From Anaerolineae bacterium (lineage in GTDB: Bacteria; Chloroflexota; Anaerolineae; Promineifilales; Promineifilaceae), in contig JAHDWL010000007.1 of NCBI GenBank assembly GCA_023384355.1, positions 36,791 to 100,790 of the forward strand: a stretch of 64,000 nt of DNA, in the 5' to 3' direction. Within the stretch, counting starts at the first letter, position 1. Every line of letters begins with the position of its first letter. Of this stretch, positions 26,511 to 34,431 are shown piece after piece. Below the pieces are notes generated by a model. The model saw only the letters and a list, made by a program, of their open reading frames with translations. It was not told the DNA's origin and ran no database searches. The position numbers were made by a program, and so were the translations under genes.

Positions 26511-27062
26511 ATGAAAACCGAAAAAGAGAAAATGCTGGCCGGCGAGCTGTACGTCGCCGCCGATCCCGAACTGGTCGCCGAGCGCATCAGCGCCCGGCAG
26601 CGCATTTTGCGCCTGAACGCTGTTGACCCGGCCGACGATGCCGGCTACCGGGCCGCACTGGCCGCACTGATGCCCAACGCCGACCCGACGGCGTTCATCC
26701 AGCCGCCGTTCTTCTGTGACTACGGCTACAACATCCATGCCGGGCCGGGCGTGTTTATGAATTTCAATTGCGTGATCCTCGACGTGTGCCCGGTCTACAT
26801 CGGCGCGGGCACGATGTTCGGCCCGGCGGTGCAGGTGTTGACGGCCACGCACCCCATCGACGCCGCCGAACGCGCCAGGGGGCCGGAATATGCCAAGCCG
26901 ATACGCATCGGCCGCGACTGCTGGATTGGCGGCGCGGCCGTCATCCAGCCCGGCGTCACCATCGGCGACCGCTGCATCGTCGGCGCGGGCGCGGTGGTGA
27001 CGAAGGATGTGCCCGACGACACGATCGTGGTGGGCAACCCGGCGCGGCCGCTGGTGAAGTGA
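26511..27062 (+). CDS. Maltose/galactoside O-acetyltransferase family protein
   Basis: This 183-aa left-handed beta-helix acetyltransferase belongs to the Maa/LacA/NodL group. It has the N-terminal Mac domain (EKEKMLAGELYVAADPELV), PPFFCDYGYNIHAG with the GVFMNFNCVILD strand, the catalytic His loop TATHPIDA, hexapeptide repeats IGRDCWIGGAAVIQPGVTIG and a closing NPARPLVK. It acetylates a sugar hydroxyl from acetyl-CoA; substrate is unknown. It is transcribed divergently from the reductase. Its stop codon lies inside the first unit of a heptamer array. Confidence 0.93.
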   Translation: MKTEKEKMLAGELYVAADPELVAERISARQRILRLNAVDPADDAGYRAALAALMPNADPTAFIQPPFFCDYGYNIHAGPGVFMNFNCVILDVCPVYIGAGTMFGPAVQVLTATHPIDAAERARGPEYAKPIRIGRDCWIGGAAVIQPGVTIGDRCIVGAGAVVTKDVPDDTIVVGNPARPLVK

Positions 27063-27105
27063 CCAATTACCAATTACGAATTACGAATGACGAATGACGA
27101 ATGAC
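27057..27105. repeat. Heptamer array at acetyltransferase 3' end
   Basis: Seven units in register: AAGTGAC, CAATTAC twice, GAATTAC, GAATGAC three times. The TGA stop of the acetyltransferase is in the first unit. Unit sequence drifts smoothly along the array. Confidence 0.85.
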
Positions 27106-27110
27106 CGTAG

Positions 27111-27175
27111 GGGCGACGCAACGGCGAAATCAACCCCGCCATGCAGAACCCCGTTGTCTCGCCGTTGCGTCGCCC
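27111..27175. repeat. Perfect 17-bp inverted repeat nested between heptamer arrays
   Basis: Arms 27111-27127 and 27159-27175 are perfectly complementary (GGGCGACGCAACGGCGA and its reverse complement) and enclose a 31-bp loop. The same GAATGAC heptamers occur on both sides. It resembles a REP- or MITE-like palindrome inserted into, or copied with, the array. There is no coding capacity. Confidence 0.8.
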
Positions 27176-27177
27176 GC

Positions 27178-27252
27178 GAATGACGAATGACGAACGACAC
27201 CTCCTCTAACCTCGTATCTCGTATCCCGTATCTCGAACGACGAACGAAGGGG
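27178..27252. repeat. Heptamer arrays right of the inverted repeat
   Basis: GAATGAC twice and GAACGAC, a 12-bp break, then CTCGTAT twice, CCCGTAT, CTCGAAC, GACGAAC and GAAGGGG. Two different unit families share one stretch. The stretch 27063-27282 contains no gene. Confidence 0.75.
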
Positions 27253-27282
27253 GCGTCCCGGATTCTTTTTTTGAATCGGCCA

Positions 27283-27312
27283 TTGACGCGACCGCTCGGC
27301 TTATGCTATATT
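27283..27312 (+). promoter_or_regulatory. Sigma-70-type promoter of the attenuator leader
   Basis: TTGACG (27283-27288), an 18-bp spacer and TATATT (27307-27312). Transcription would begin near 27318-27320 and run through the leader described next. Confidence 0.65.
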
Positions 27313-27322
27313 TCCGTCCGTT

Positions 27323-27412
27323 ATGAATCGTAACCCGTTTGTCTTCGCTTATGATTGTCTGGACAGTCGGCCCGCGCCGCGCGCGCATGGGAGGGTTGTC
27401 CACGGCTGCTGA
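27323..27412 (+). CDS. Possible leader peptide (29 codons)
   Basis: A short frame opens at 27323 with MNRNPFVFAYDC and ends Val-His-Gly-Cys-stop at 27410-27412, within the leader and before the terminator. Its translation would cover the proposed antiterminator strand. There is no run of a single amino acid, so the signal it might sense is unclear, and the start lacks a clear ribosome-binding site. It could be a chance frame. Confidence 0.3.
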   Translation: MNRNPFVFAYDCLDSRPAPRAHGRVVHGC

Positions 27413-27446
27413 TCGACAAACGGCGGGACACAACTCACCAGCGACA

Positions 27447-27474
27447 AAGCGCGGCATACCAGCCGCGCTTTTTT
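27447..27474 (+). terminator. Intrinsic terminator at end of leader
   Basis: A perfect 9-bp stem (AAGCGCGGC with GCCGCGCTT, loop ATACCA) is followed by a run of T. It lies 57 bp before the next gene's start and after the promoter, the arrangement expected of an attenuator. Confidence 0.85.
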
Positions 27475-27531
27475 GTTGCCGCTGCGCCGGGTTCTGATCC
27501 GGCGATGTAGATATGAATTGAGGAGAACAGA

Positions 27532-27846
27532 ATGACGGACCAACCGATCAACCGCTATCAGCTGTTCGCCGCGCTCGGCCGCTCCGGCACGGCGGCCGAC
27601 GTCGACGCCATGATGCAGCACCTGAACGAGCGGACTGACTTCACCACCACCCGGCTGGTCGACTTCGCCCTGAGCCTGGTGGAGACCGGCGACGGGGCCG
27701 AGCGCATCCACCATTACCTGTTCCACGGCACGCAGATCCAGCGCAACTACGCCGCGCTCTACTTCAAGCGCCGCTACGAGATGGCCCCGCTGCACAAGGC
27801 GGTGGCGGAGGGGAAGATCGACGAGGTGCAGGCGTATTTGAGGTAG
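27532..27846 (+). CDS. Hypothetical protein under attenuator control
   Basis: This 104-aa soluble protein starts MTDQPINRYQLFAALGRSG. It has a mostly helical pattern, and the middle reads RIHHYLFHGTQIQRNYAALYF. The ATG has an excellent GAGGAGAACAGA ribosome-binding site. No family is recognised, and there is no signal peptide or membrane segment. The upstream promoter, leader and terminator suggest that expression is conditional. It converges with the TPR gene 13 bp beyond its stop. Confidence 0.75.
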   Translation: MTDQPINRYQLFAALGRSGTAADVDAMMQHLNERTDFTTTRLVDFALSLVETGDGAERIHHYLFHGTQIQRNYAALYFKRRYEMAPLHKAVAEGKIDEVQAYLR

Positions 27847-27859
27847 GTGGGGGCCACGC

Positions 27860-29437
27860 TCAGATGATCATCGGCAGCAGAGGCGGGTCGGCCGGGGAGC
27901 GGCCCGCCAGCCAGCCGGCGGCTCCCATCTGGTGGAGCAGTCGCGCCCCTTCCCGGTAGAGCGCGTCCCGTTCGGCCGCGTCGACCGACAGCCTGGCCAG
28001 CGCGAACAGGCAGCCGGCTTCGTCCATCGGCCGCCCATGTTTCCGCGCCAGGGTCAACGTCTCTTCCAATAACGCCCGTTGTCGCACGGGCGGCGGGAAG
28101 AGAGCCAGACAGCGAGCAGCAACGAGATGGAGATGAGGAAAGTCCGCGCGAAGGGCCGTCTTGTAGTTCTCCTCGGCCAGTTGGATTGCCTGCTCCACTT
28201 CGCCGCTCCCCTGCAGATAGAGGACCAGATCGACCGTTGTCACGATGATGCCTTCAAGCCGGTCCTGCTCCCGATATTGGTTCAGGCTGAATTCGATGTC
28301 GGCCAGCGCTTCCTGGTAACGACCAAGCCCCATCAGCGCGTAGCCACGGTTGCCCCGGCCGCGGCTGAGTTCGGCGTCATTGCCCAGCTCGGCGGCCAAC
28401 ATCACCATGCGATTGGTATAGTCGAAGGCGAGATCCATACGGCCCAGGGCGATATAGATGGTGCCGAGGTCTCCCAACTCGCTGACAAGGTGATGGCGCG
28501 CATTTACTTCCTCGGCAGCGCGGATGGCGGCCAGCTTGAAATCCGCGGCTTCGGCATAGCGCGACAGACTGTAATAGACCGTTCCGAGATTGGCCTCGGC
28601 GAACACGGCCTGGAGATGATCACCCGCCGCCCGATAGAGCGTCGCGGCGTGCTTCAGATCATCGGCCGCCGCCTGATAGCGGGCTGAAACCCAGACGATG
28701 GTCGCTCGACGCAGGTAGGCGGTCGCCAGATCGTGCGGGTCGATCCCCTCGGTGGCCGCCATACGTTCGACGAGGGATTGCCCCAGGATCAGGGCATCGT
28801 CGAGGCGCTTGAAATGGCGATGAAGGTCCATCTGCTCCAGATCGAGCAACGCGCCGGCCATCACCGCCCGCGCGGCCGATTGCGGCGGATCCATCCGCGT
28901 CAGTTCGCCGCGCGTCTCATCAACAATCGCTTGCGCCTCGTCATAGCGGGCCATCGAGCGCAGCGCGGCCGCGACCACATTGCCGGCCACGGCCAGCGGC
29001 CATGCCGCACGACTGTGACGGGCCAGGCTGGTCGCTTCCCGCGCGACATCCAGCGCGCGGGCCAGCCGGCCGCTGTTGAGCAACAAATCGGCCGCGTAGG
29101 CCATATATTCAGCCTGCCGGGCAGGTTGGCCGAGTGTCATCGCTTTTTGGGTAGCCTGATGCAAGATGGACAACCACGACGGCCAATACCCCCAGCGCGC
29201 CGGCAGCGGATGGAGCCGATCGACCAGCCCTAGCCATTCATTTGAAGTTTCGTTTTGATCGGCGGCAGCAAGCAGGGAGATGAAGGTGTCGAAATGTGGC
29301 CGCAACTGCTCCGGCGGGTTTGTCTCCACGATGGCAACGGCCGCCCGCAACTGATCCGGCAGCCGGTCGGCGTAAAACTGCGCCCAGCGTCGCCGTTCTT
29401 CCCGCCATTGTCGATTGCTGACTGATTCAATCATCAT
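27860..29437 (-). CDS. TPR-repeat protein (sensor-like partner of STAND NTPase)
   Basis: This 525-aa soluble protein consists almost entirely of helical TPR-like repeats. Canonical TPR features such as LGTVYYSLSRYAEAADF, LGTIYIALGRMDLAFDY and RGYALMGLGRYQEALADI occur at about 275-395. No catalytic motif is seen. It follows the NB-ARC-type NTPase gene by 51 bp on the same strand. In most STAND proteins the NTPase and the TPR sensor are one polypeptide; here they seem to be split in two genes. A role as ligand-sensing or scaffold partner is inference. Confidence 0.85.
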   Translation of the reverse strand: MMIESVSNRQWREERRRWAQFYADRLPDQLRAAVAIVETNPPEQLRPHFDTFISLLAAADQNETSNEWLGLVDRLHPLPARWGYWPSWLSILHQATQKAMTLGQPARQAEYMAYAADLLLNSGRLARALDVAREATSLARHSRAAWPLAVAGNVVAAALRSMARYDEAQAIVDETRGELTRMDPPQSAARAVMAGALLDLEQMDLHRHFKRLDDALILGQSLVERMAATEGIDPHDLATAYLRRATIVWVSARYQAAADDLKHAATLYRAAGDHLQAVFAEANLGTVYYSLSRYAEAADFKLAAIRAAEEVNARHHLVSELGDLGTIYIALGRMDLAFDYTNRMVMLAAELGNDAELSRGRGNRGYALMGLGRYQEALADIEFSLNQYREQDRLEGIIVTTVDLVLYLQGSGEVEQAIQLAEENYKTALRADFPHLHLVAARCLALFPPPVRQRALLEETLTLARKHGRPMDEAGCLFALARLSVDAAERDALYREGARLLHQMGAAGWLAGRSPADPPLLPMII

Positions 29438-29488
29438 GATCTGGTGGCCGGAAGTCTATCGGGGGTCGTCGCTGTTTGTTTGGTCTCA

Positions 29489-31000
29489 TCACCCATCATC
29501 CTCGTCCCACCCCGCCAAGACCTCTGTCTGCAGGAAAGTGGCCGTCAACCGATGGAGTCGATAACGCGGCGAATGCGGTTGCCCGGCCGTCTCCAGAAGT
29601 GAACAATCCAGCAATTGGACCAACGCTGCGGCGAATTGTTTCGGTGGCAAAAAGCTCATCAGGCGCAGCCACTCGATATCTTCACCGTCGGGGGCCAGCG
29701 GGAGCAGGGAGAGAAGCAGTTGTCGGGCAAGGTCGTCCAGCGTTAGCCAGGCTCGCCGATAGATGAACGAGTAAAGTTGCTCCGGAGCGTCCCGGCGAGC
29801 GTTGCGCAGGTTTTCCAAAAGCACCGAAAGCGGCCATTGGCCCATCTGGGCGACCACCAATTTGAGCGCCAGCGGCATGCCGCCAATCACATCGTAGAGT
29901 GCGGTCATATCCTCCTGCCGGAGGGCGGCCGCTCGCCCATGCCGCACCAGTTCCGATTCCGCCAGTGCCCGGCTGTCCTCCAGCGAAAGCGGCCGCACCG
30001 GGAAGCGCGTCACGATTGGAAAGTGGCTCAACGTCTGACGACTGGTCAGCAAAAAGCGCGCCGGGCGGGCCAGAGGCGCCAGCGCGGGCACGAGTAACGC
30101 CACGTCGCTGACGCTCTCCAGGTTATCGATGATGATGAGATAGCGCGAACGGCTGAGGAAGAGCGTCAGCCGCTCCAGCTTTTCGACCACAGGCAACCCG
30201 GCCAGCTCGGCGAAGCCCAACTGGGCGGCCAGCCGGCTCACGATGTCGGCCAGCGACGTGGCGGCGTCGGGGGTGTCGAGTATGATCCCCTGATCGTTGA
30301 GCCACGCCTGCCGGGCGCTGACCCAGGCGATGCCGTCGAAGTCGCTGTCATGGGCCAGGTCATGGGCCACGGCGCGGGCCAGGGCTGTCTTGCCGATGCC
30401 GCCCAATCCCTCGATGCTGATGAAGTCTGGCCCGGATTCGTCGCGCAATTGCCTGGCCAGATCCCGACGGGCGATGTCCACGCCGAAAAGCCGGTTGAAC
30501 TCCGGCGGCGGCAGGTGACGGCCGCGCTGGATGTGACGGTGGCGGCGGTGTTCTTCCAGCTCCTGCCGTTGTAATTCTCCGGCCAACTGTTGCGCGCCAT
30601 TGTTGACCCGACGGCGGAAGTTACGCGAGTCAAGGTGGGCGGCCGACGACAGGTCTTCGACGCTGAGTGGAACCGGCACGAGATAGCGGTGGTAGAGCGC
30701 GCTCCAGGCCTCCAGCTCGGCGTTGTTGCGGGCGAAGTCGCGCGCGACGGCCGCCAGGAGATCGTCGCGTGTGGGGTGTGGCCTGGCTGTGTCAAGGCCC
30801 TCGGCGCGACGTTGCCGGTCGAGTTCGGCCGCGACCAGTCCCTCGATTAGCTCCCGCAGCCGGATGCCGCGTTCCACGCGGGAGGTCGCGTCCCGGCGCA
30901 GGATTTCCAGCTCCAGCAGGTTGTCCGGCGGCTCTTCCAGTTGTCGCCAGGCTTTGAGCGTGCTGGTTATAAGGGGCGGGGTAATGTCGCTAATGTCCAC
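29489..31000 (-). CDS. NB-ARC-type STAND NTPase
   Basis: This 503-aa protein has a helical N-terminal region (1-165) of unrecognised type. An NB-ARC/AP-ATPase core follows, with Walker A GLGGIGKT (198-205), Walker B YLIIIDNLE, sensor LLTSRQT and the GMPLALKL motif. A winged-helix-like part closes it, ending without any repeat sensor. STAND NTPases act as signal-dependent oligomerisation switches in regulation or defence. The start appears to be GTG with AGGAG 11 nt before. It is transcribed divergently from a small LuxR-type gene and followed by a TPR gene, probably its functional C-terminal half. Confidence 0.88.
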   Translation of the reverse strand: MDISDITPPLITSTLKAWRQLEEPPDNLLELEILRRDATSRVERGIRLRELIEGLVAAELDRQRRAEGLDTARPHPTRDDLLAAVARDFARNNAELEAWSALYHRYLVPVPLSVEDLSSAAHLDSRNFRRRVNNGAQQLAGELQRQELEEHRRHRHIQRGRHLPPPEFNRLFGVDIARRDLARQLRDESGPDFISIEGLGGIGKTALARAVAHDLAHDSDFDGIAWVSARQAWLNDQGIILDTPDAATSLADIVSRLAAQLGFAELAGLPVVEKLERLTLFLSRSRYLIIIDNLESVSDVALLVPALAPLARPARFLLTSRQTLSHFPIVTRFPVRPLSLEDSRALAESELVRHGRAAALRQEDMTALYDVIGGMPLALKLVVAQMGQWPLSVLLENLRNARRDAPEQLYSFIYRRAWLTLDDLARQLLLSLLPLAPDGEDIEWLRLMSFLPPKQFAAALVQLLDCSLLETAGQPHSPRYRLHRLTATFLQTEVLAGWDEDDG

Positions 31001-31127
31001 CAGGATGCTTACTCCTGGGCGGCATCGCCCGAAAATAATCCGTTCGTCGTCCGATTTGGCTGGAATGAAACAGTGATTGTGGCAAGTATATAGCTACTTC
31101 TCGTCATTGAAAACCGGAGAGAGCGTC

Positions 31128-31349
31128 ATGACCATGAAGCACGCGGCAAATCTGTCGGAAAGGGAGCGCCAGGTGTTATGCCTGATCGCCGAGGGTCACA
31201 CCGATGCGGAGATCGGCCGCCGGTTGTGCATTTCCGTGTTCACGGTGCAGAACCACGTCAAGAATATCCTGCGCAAGCTGAAGGCGCGCAACCGGGCGCA
31301 CGCAGGAGCGATGTATTGCCGGGAAAATATGGCTGATTCCAGCTATTGA
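31128..31349 (+). CDS. Small LuxR-type DNA-binding protein
   Basis: This 73-aa protein is essentially one LuxR/GerE helix-turn-helix: LSERERQVLCLIAEGHTDAE, then IGRRLCISVFTVQNHVKNIL. There is no receiver or sensor domain. The ATG at 31128 has GGAGAGAG upstream; an upstream frame beginning at 31077 is less likely. It is divergent from the STAND NTPase gene and may regulate that pair or the downstream secreted-protein genes. Whether it is an orphan DNA-binding subunit or the remnant of a longer regulator cannot be decided here. Confidence 0.85.
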   Translation: MTMKHAANLSERERQVLCLIAEGHTDAEIGRRLCISVFTVQNHVKNILRKLKARNRAHAGAMYCRENMADSSY

Positions 31350-31590
31350 GGGGAGCTGAGGCGGGCTTTATACTTTGGTGGGTTAGTGTCATTTTTTTCG
31401 GGGTGTTTCGGTCGCGTTAATCACCACCATTGAGCACCTGGCCCATTCTTCAATGGGTTATTCCGATTACCATACCGGATGAATCAGGCCAGTATAAATA
31501 GCTGTCCCCTGATAAATCTTTCATACTTTGACCGAACAGGGCAATGCTGCACACACGCGAGCTATTGATATTTCCGGAGGGCGATCGTAG
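31350..31590. other. Intergenic region with small hairpin and AT-rich promoter-like stretch
   Basis: No gene is seen. A small hairpin (CCCATT-CTTC-AATGGG, 31442-31457) may terminate the LuxR gene weakly. A TATAAA at 31493-31498 could be a -10 element for the next gene, but no good -35 element precedes it. From here to about 34.4 kb base composition is visibly AT-richer than in the rest of the window. Confidence 0.4.
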
Positions 31591-32130
31591 ATGGAGATTG
31601 TTGTTCATCCTGGTTCCAGCCGCGTCCTGAAATTCCTGTCCGGAGTTTTGCTGCTCATAGGCATTATTTCAGGCTATCAAAAGCTGATTCGCGATGATAC
31701 GGCCGCGACCCCTACTCCTAGTCCGATACCTGCCTATACACGTGTCGCTCCACAACCTGCCGTTAACAGCGCACCCGCGGCCACCGGTTCGACGGGCACG
31801 AGAGATATCCTTCTCAAGCCGCTATTTCCAGAACTCGGTCAGGTTATCAAAAACCCGGCTTTGTTTAAGTGGCAGACGACGCCATCTGTTTACTATGCCG
31901 TCGAGATCCGGCACACCGAAGCCGGGAAAAGTTATCAATCGACAAGTCCATGGATGCTTGGAAATTTCGTGGAGCTAACCCTGCCGAATGAGGCAATCGG
32001 CAATCTGGAGTGGCGCCTCATCGCGACGACTAACCTGGCCGATAAAAAATTCGTTCAATCCGGTTGGCAGCACTTTACTTTTGATCCCTTCTATGAAAAT
32101 AAGGAACGGCATGATGAGGGTGGCGGTTAA
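31591..32130 (+). CDS. Hypothetical membrane-anchored extracellular protein
   Basis: This 179-aa protein has an N-terminal transmembrane helix (about 13-30), a Pro/Thr/Ser/Ala-rich linker (36-70) and a C-terminal domain (about 72-165). The last has a beta-sandwich-like pattern: FKWQTTPSVYYAVEIRH ... WMLGNFVELTLP ... WRLIATTN, reminiscent of fibronectin-type modules in cell-surface proteins. GGAGGG precedes the ATG. The domain assignment is by pattern only. It precedes the large secreted repeat protein by about 100 bp and is probably related to it in function at the cell surface. Confidence 0.7.
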   Translation: MEIVVHPGSSRVLKFLSGVLLLIGIISGYQKLIRDDTAATPTPSPIPAYTRVAPQPAVNSAPAATGSTGTRDILLKPLFPELGQVIKNPALFKWQTTPSVYYAVEIRHTEAGKSYQSTSPWMLGNFVELTLPNEAIGNLEWRLIATTNLADKKFVQSGWQHFTFDPFYENKERHDEGGG

Positions 32131-32233
32131 GATGTTCAGGTGGATTTTCTACAGGGGGCAAAGACACCCTCTCTCTTTTGGTGTGTAACCAAAGTGGCTT
32201 GATTAGACCTTTCGGAAATTACAGGAGGTTTCG

Positions 32234-34354
32234 ATGAAAATCAAGGCCGTTGCCGCTTTATTGATTGGGGTATGCTTATTCCTTTATTCCTCAAATTTGT
32301 CCGTTGCACAAGACGATCCCCCACAATCAGTTCCCGACGCAACAAGTATGCCTCTTGCGCCTGTTGGAACACCTATATGTGGCCCCGTTCAGAACATGAG
32401 TGGTGCGATTGCGACCAACACCACCTGGCAGGCGGGCAAGGTATACGTCGTGACCGGCAGTATCACAGTCAATCAATTGACGACTTTGACGATCCAGCCC
32501 GGAGCGGTCGTGAAACTTAACTCTGGCAAAGGTTTTGTAGTTAACGGCAGGTTGATCGCTGAAGGTACAACCAACAACCCTGTGTACTTCACATCGATCC
32601 GTGATGACTCAATTTGTGGGGACACAAATGGAGACACAACTGCCTCAGTACCTAATACGGGTGATTGGTCCTGGATCGACTTTACCAAACTCGGTGATCA
32701 AGACAGTCGCATTAGATATGCTGTTATCCGGTATGGAGGAAGAGCTTATGACGGTTGGGGCAGTAGCATTTGGCGGTCACCGATTCGGTTTTTTATGGCG
32801 GTTCCCAAGCTCGAAAATATAACTTTCGAGAAGAACTATCGCAATGCCGCGCAGATTATTGGAGGAAATTGGTTAACCAACTCCCTTAAAAGCTCAAACG
32901 TAATCCACACGCTATATGATGATCATCTGTCTGTTCCACAAGCGAATACCTTTACTATCCCACCTGGGTTTCTTTTCAAACCAGAAAGAGGGCACAGCAT
33001 TTACGTCTCAGGCAAACTGACAGCTACGGGCACGCCGGATCAACCGATTGTCATTACCTCGATGTCAGATGACAGCACCTGTGGCGTGGGGGCGGCTGGA
33101 GAACCGATCTGCGATACAAACAATGACACGACGGCTTCAGTGCCTAATACTGGTGAATGGGGTTGGATTGAGTTTTCGGAGATGAGCGATCCTCAAAGCG
33201 AGATTAGTCGCGTTGTTCTTCAATACGGCGGGCGACAGTTCGATGGATGGGGATCTAGTATATGGCGAGCGCCAATTCGATTTTATCGCTCGGTACCCAA
33301 CCTGGATTACGTTTCGTTCAAGAAAAATTACCTCAATGGCGCGTCAATAATTGGGGGTGACTGGTTGACAACCGCTCTGAAGAGCAAGACCGTTGTCCAC
33401 TATATGGAAGGTTACCTGAACATTCTTCAGGTAAATACGTTGACTATCCCCCAGGGGGTCAAGATCAAACTTAGTGTTAATACCGGTATACTCGTTAATG
33501 GCCGATTGGATGCACGCGGAACAGAAGAGTTACCGATTTTCTTCACCTCACTTAAGGATGATGATGTATGCGGAACAGGAGCAGCGAACGAACTCGTCTG
33601 CGACACCAATAATGACGGCTTGGCTTCCGTGCCGGCAAGTGGTGACTGGAGCTTTATCGAAATATATGATGTCAGCGATCCCAGTACGACTATAGATCAT
33701 GCCTACTTCCGGTACGGTGGAAGATTTAAAGATGGCTGGGGTGGCAGTCATTGGAGGGCAGTCCTACGCATTTACGGTGTAAATCCCACCGTTTCCAATA
33801 CCGCCTTCACCGTCAACCACACCGGCATTGACCTTATTAGTGGCGCTCGACCGACACTGATTTGCAACGATTTCGAGGGCAACACATCACCCTACGCCAT
33901 TTGGGCCGACACTCCAGCGACCGTGAACGCCACCGACAACTGGTGGGGCAGCGTCAGCGGCCCGACGCACGCCACAAATCCCCATGGCAAGGGGGATAAA
34001 GTGACCAATGGCGTCGAATTCACACCATGGCGAACTACTCCTTGCAACCTGCCGCCAAGTCCGCCCGAGGCCGCCTTCGAAGCCATACCCACCAGCGGTG
34101 AGGCGCCTTTGGCTGTACAATTCTTCAACACGTCCGACGGCGCGGTTACAAACAGTCAATGGGCTTTTGGAGACGGCGGAACCAGCAATGTGTTGAACCC
34201 CACCCATGTCTACACCCGACCCGGCCTATACTCTGTCACTTTAATGGTTACTGGTCCGGCCGGCAATGATACTGTAACGGCCACTTCTTATATTAAAGTC
34301 AACTCGACCGTATATCGAATGTTCACGCCGGTGGTCATCCGTCCACGGCGATAG
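32234..34354 (+). CDS. Secreted triple-repeat beta-helix protein with PKD domain
   Basis: This 706-aa protein has a signal peptide (cleavage near residue 26, SVAQ/DD) and three homologous repeats of about 165 residues (about 65-560). Each repeat carries LTIQPG-type strands, a Ca-binding-like DTNxDxxASVP loop, 'GxWxxIxF' and 'RYGGRxxDGWGSS'. A parallel beta-helix pattern follows, then a PKD domain (about 615-690; PLAVQFFNTSDG, WAFGDGG, HVYTRPGLYSVTL). The C-terminus VYRMFTPVVIRPRR resembles the short hydrophobic-basic tails of Chloroflexota surface proteins. It probably binds polysaccharide or surface components. Codon use is AT-richer than its neighbours, which could mean horizontal transfer. 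Confidence 0.85.
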   Translation: MKIKAVAALLIGVCLFLYSSNLSVAQDDPPQSVPDATSMPLAPVGTPICGPVQNMSGAIATNTTWQAGKVYVVTGSITVNQLTTLTIQPGAVVKLNSGKGFVVNGRLIAEGTTNNPVYFTSIRDDSICGDTNGDTTASVPNTGDWSWIDFTKLGDQDSRIRYAVIRYGGRAYDGWGSSIWRSPIRFFMAVPKLENITFEKNYRNAAQIIGGNWLTNSLKSSNVIHTLYDDHLSVPQANTFTIPPGFLFKPERGHSIYVSGKLTATGTPDQPIVITSMSDDSTCGVGAAGEPICDTNNDTTASVPNTGEWGWIEFSEMSDPQSEISRVVLQYGGRQFDGWGSSIWRAPIRFYRSVPNLDYVSFKKNYLNGASIIGGDWLTTALKSKTVVHYMEGYLNILQVNTLTIPQGVKIKLSVNTGILVNGRLDARGTEELPIFFTSLKDDDVCGTGAANELVCDTNNDGLASVPASGDWSFIEIYDVSDPSTTIDHAYFRYGGRFKDGWGGSHWRAVLRIYGVNPTVSNTAFTVNHTGIDLISGARPTLICNDFEGNTSPYAIWADTPATVNATDNWWGSVSGPTHATNPHGKGDKVTNGVEFTPWRTTPCNLPPSPPEAAFEAIPTSGEAPLAVQFFNTSDGAVTNSQWAFGDGGTSNVLNPTHVYTRPGLYSVTLMVTGPAGNDTVTATSYIKVNSTVYRMFTPVVIRPRR

Positions 34355-34389
34355 CCCCAAAGTTACCTCCGGTGTATATTTGTTTGTTG

Positions 34390-34425
34390 TTGGTACGGCC
34401 TGCTTTTCGAAGTGGGTCGTACCAA
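34390..34425. terminator. Bidirectional hairpin between convergent genes
   Basis: An 11-bp stem (34390-34400 with 34415-34425, one G-T pair) lies between the stop of the secreted repeat protein and the convergent tryptophanase stop. The flanks are T-rich in one direction and A-rich in the other, suiting termination of both genes. Confidence 0.6.
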
Positions 34426-34431
34426 TTATTG

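Larger units (their letters stand above)
27319..27475 (+). promoter_or_regulatory. Putative transcription-attenuation leader RNA
   Basis: A leader of about 155 nt separates the promoter from an intrinsic terminator (27447-27474) that lies before the gene at 27532. Alternative pairings are visible. GCCGCGC at 27376-27382 can pair with GCGCGGC at 27449-27455, the 5' arm of the terminator, forming an antiterminator. TTGTCC near 27395-27400 can pair either with an upstream GGACA (27361-27365) or with a downstream GGGACACAAC (27425-27434). I recognise no known riboswitch or T-box consensus. Confidence 0.55.

Noticed and set aside
27057..27252. CRISPR array
   Set aside because: Repeats are 7 bp and contiguous with no spacers of regular length; no cas genes in the window.
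27349..27795. 148-codon minus-strand frame over the leader and the 104-aa gene
   Set aside because: It runs antisense to both the terminator and a gene with a strong ribosome-binding site.
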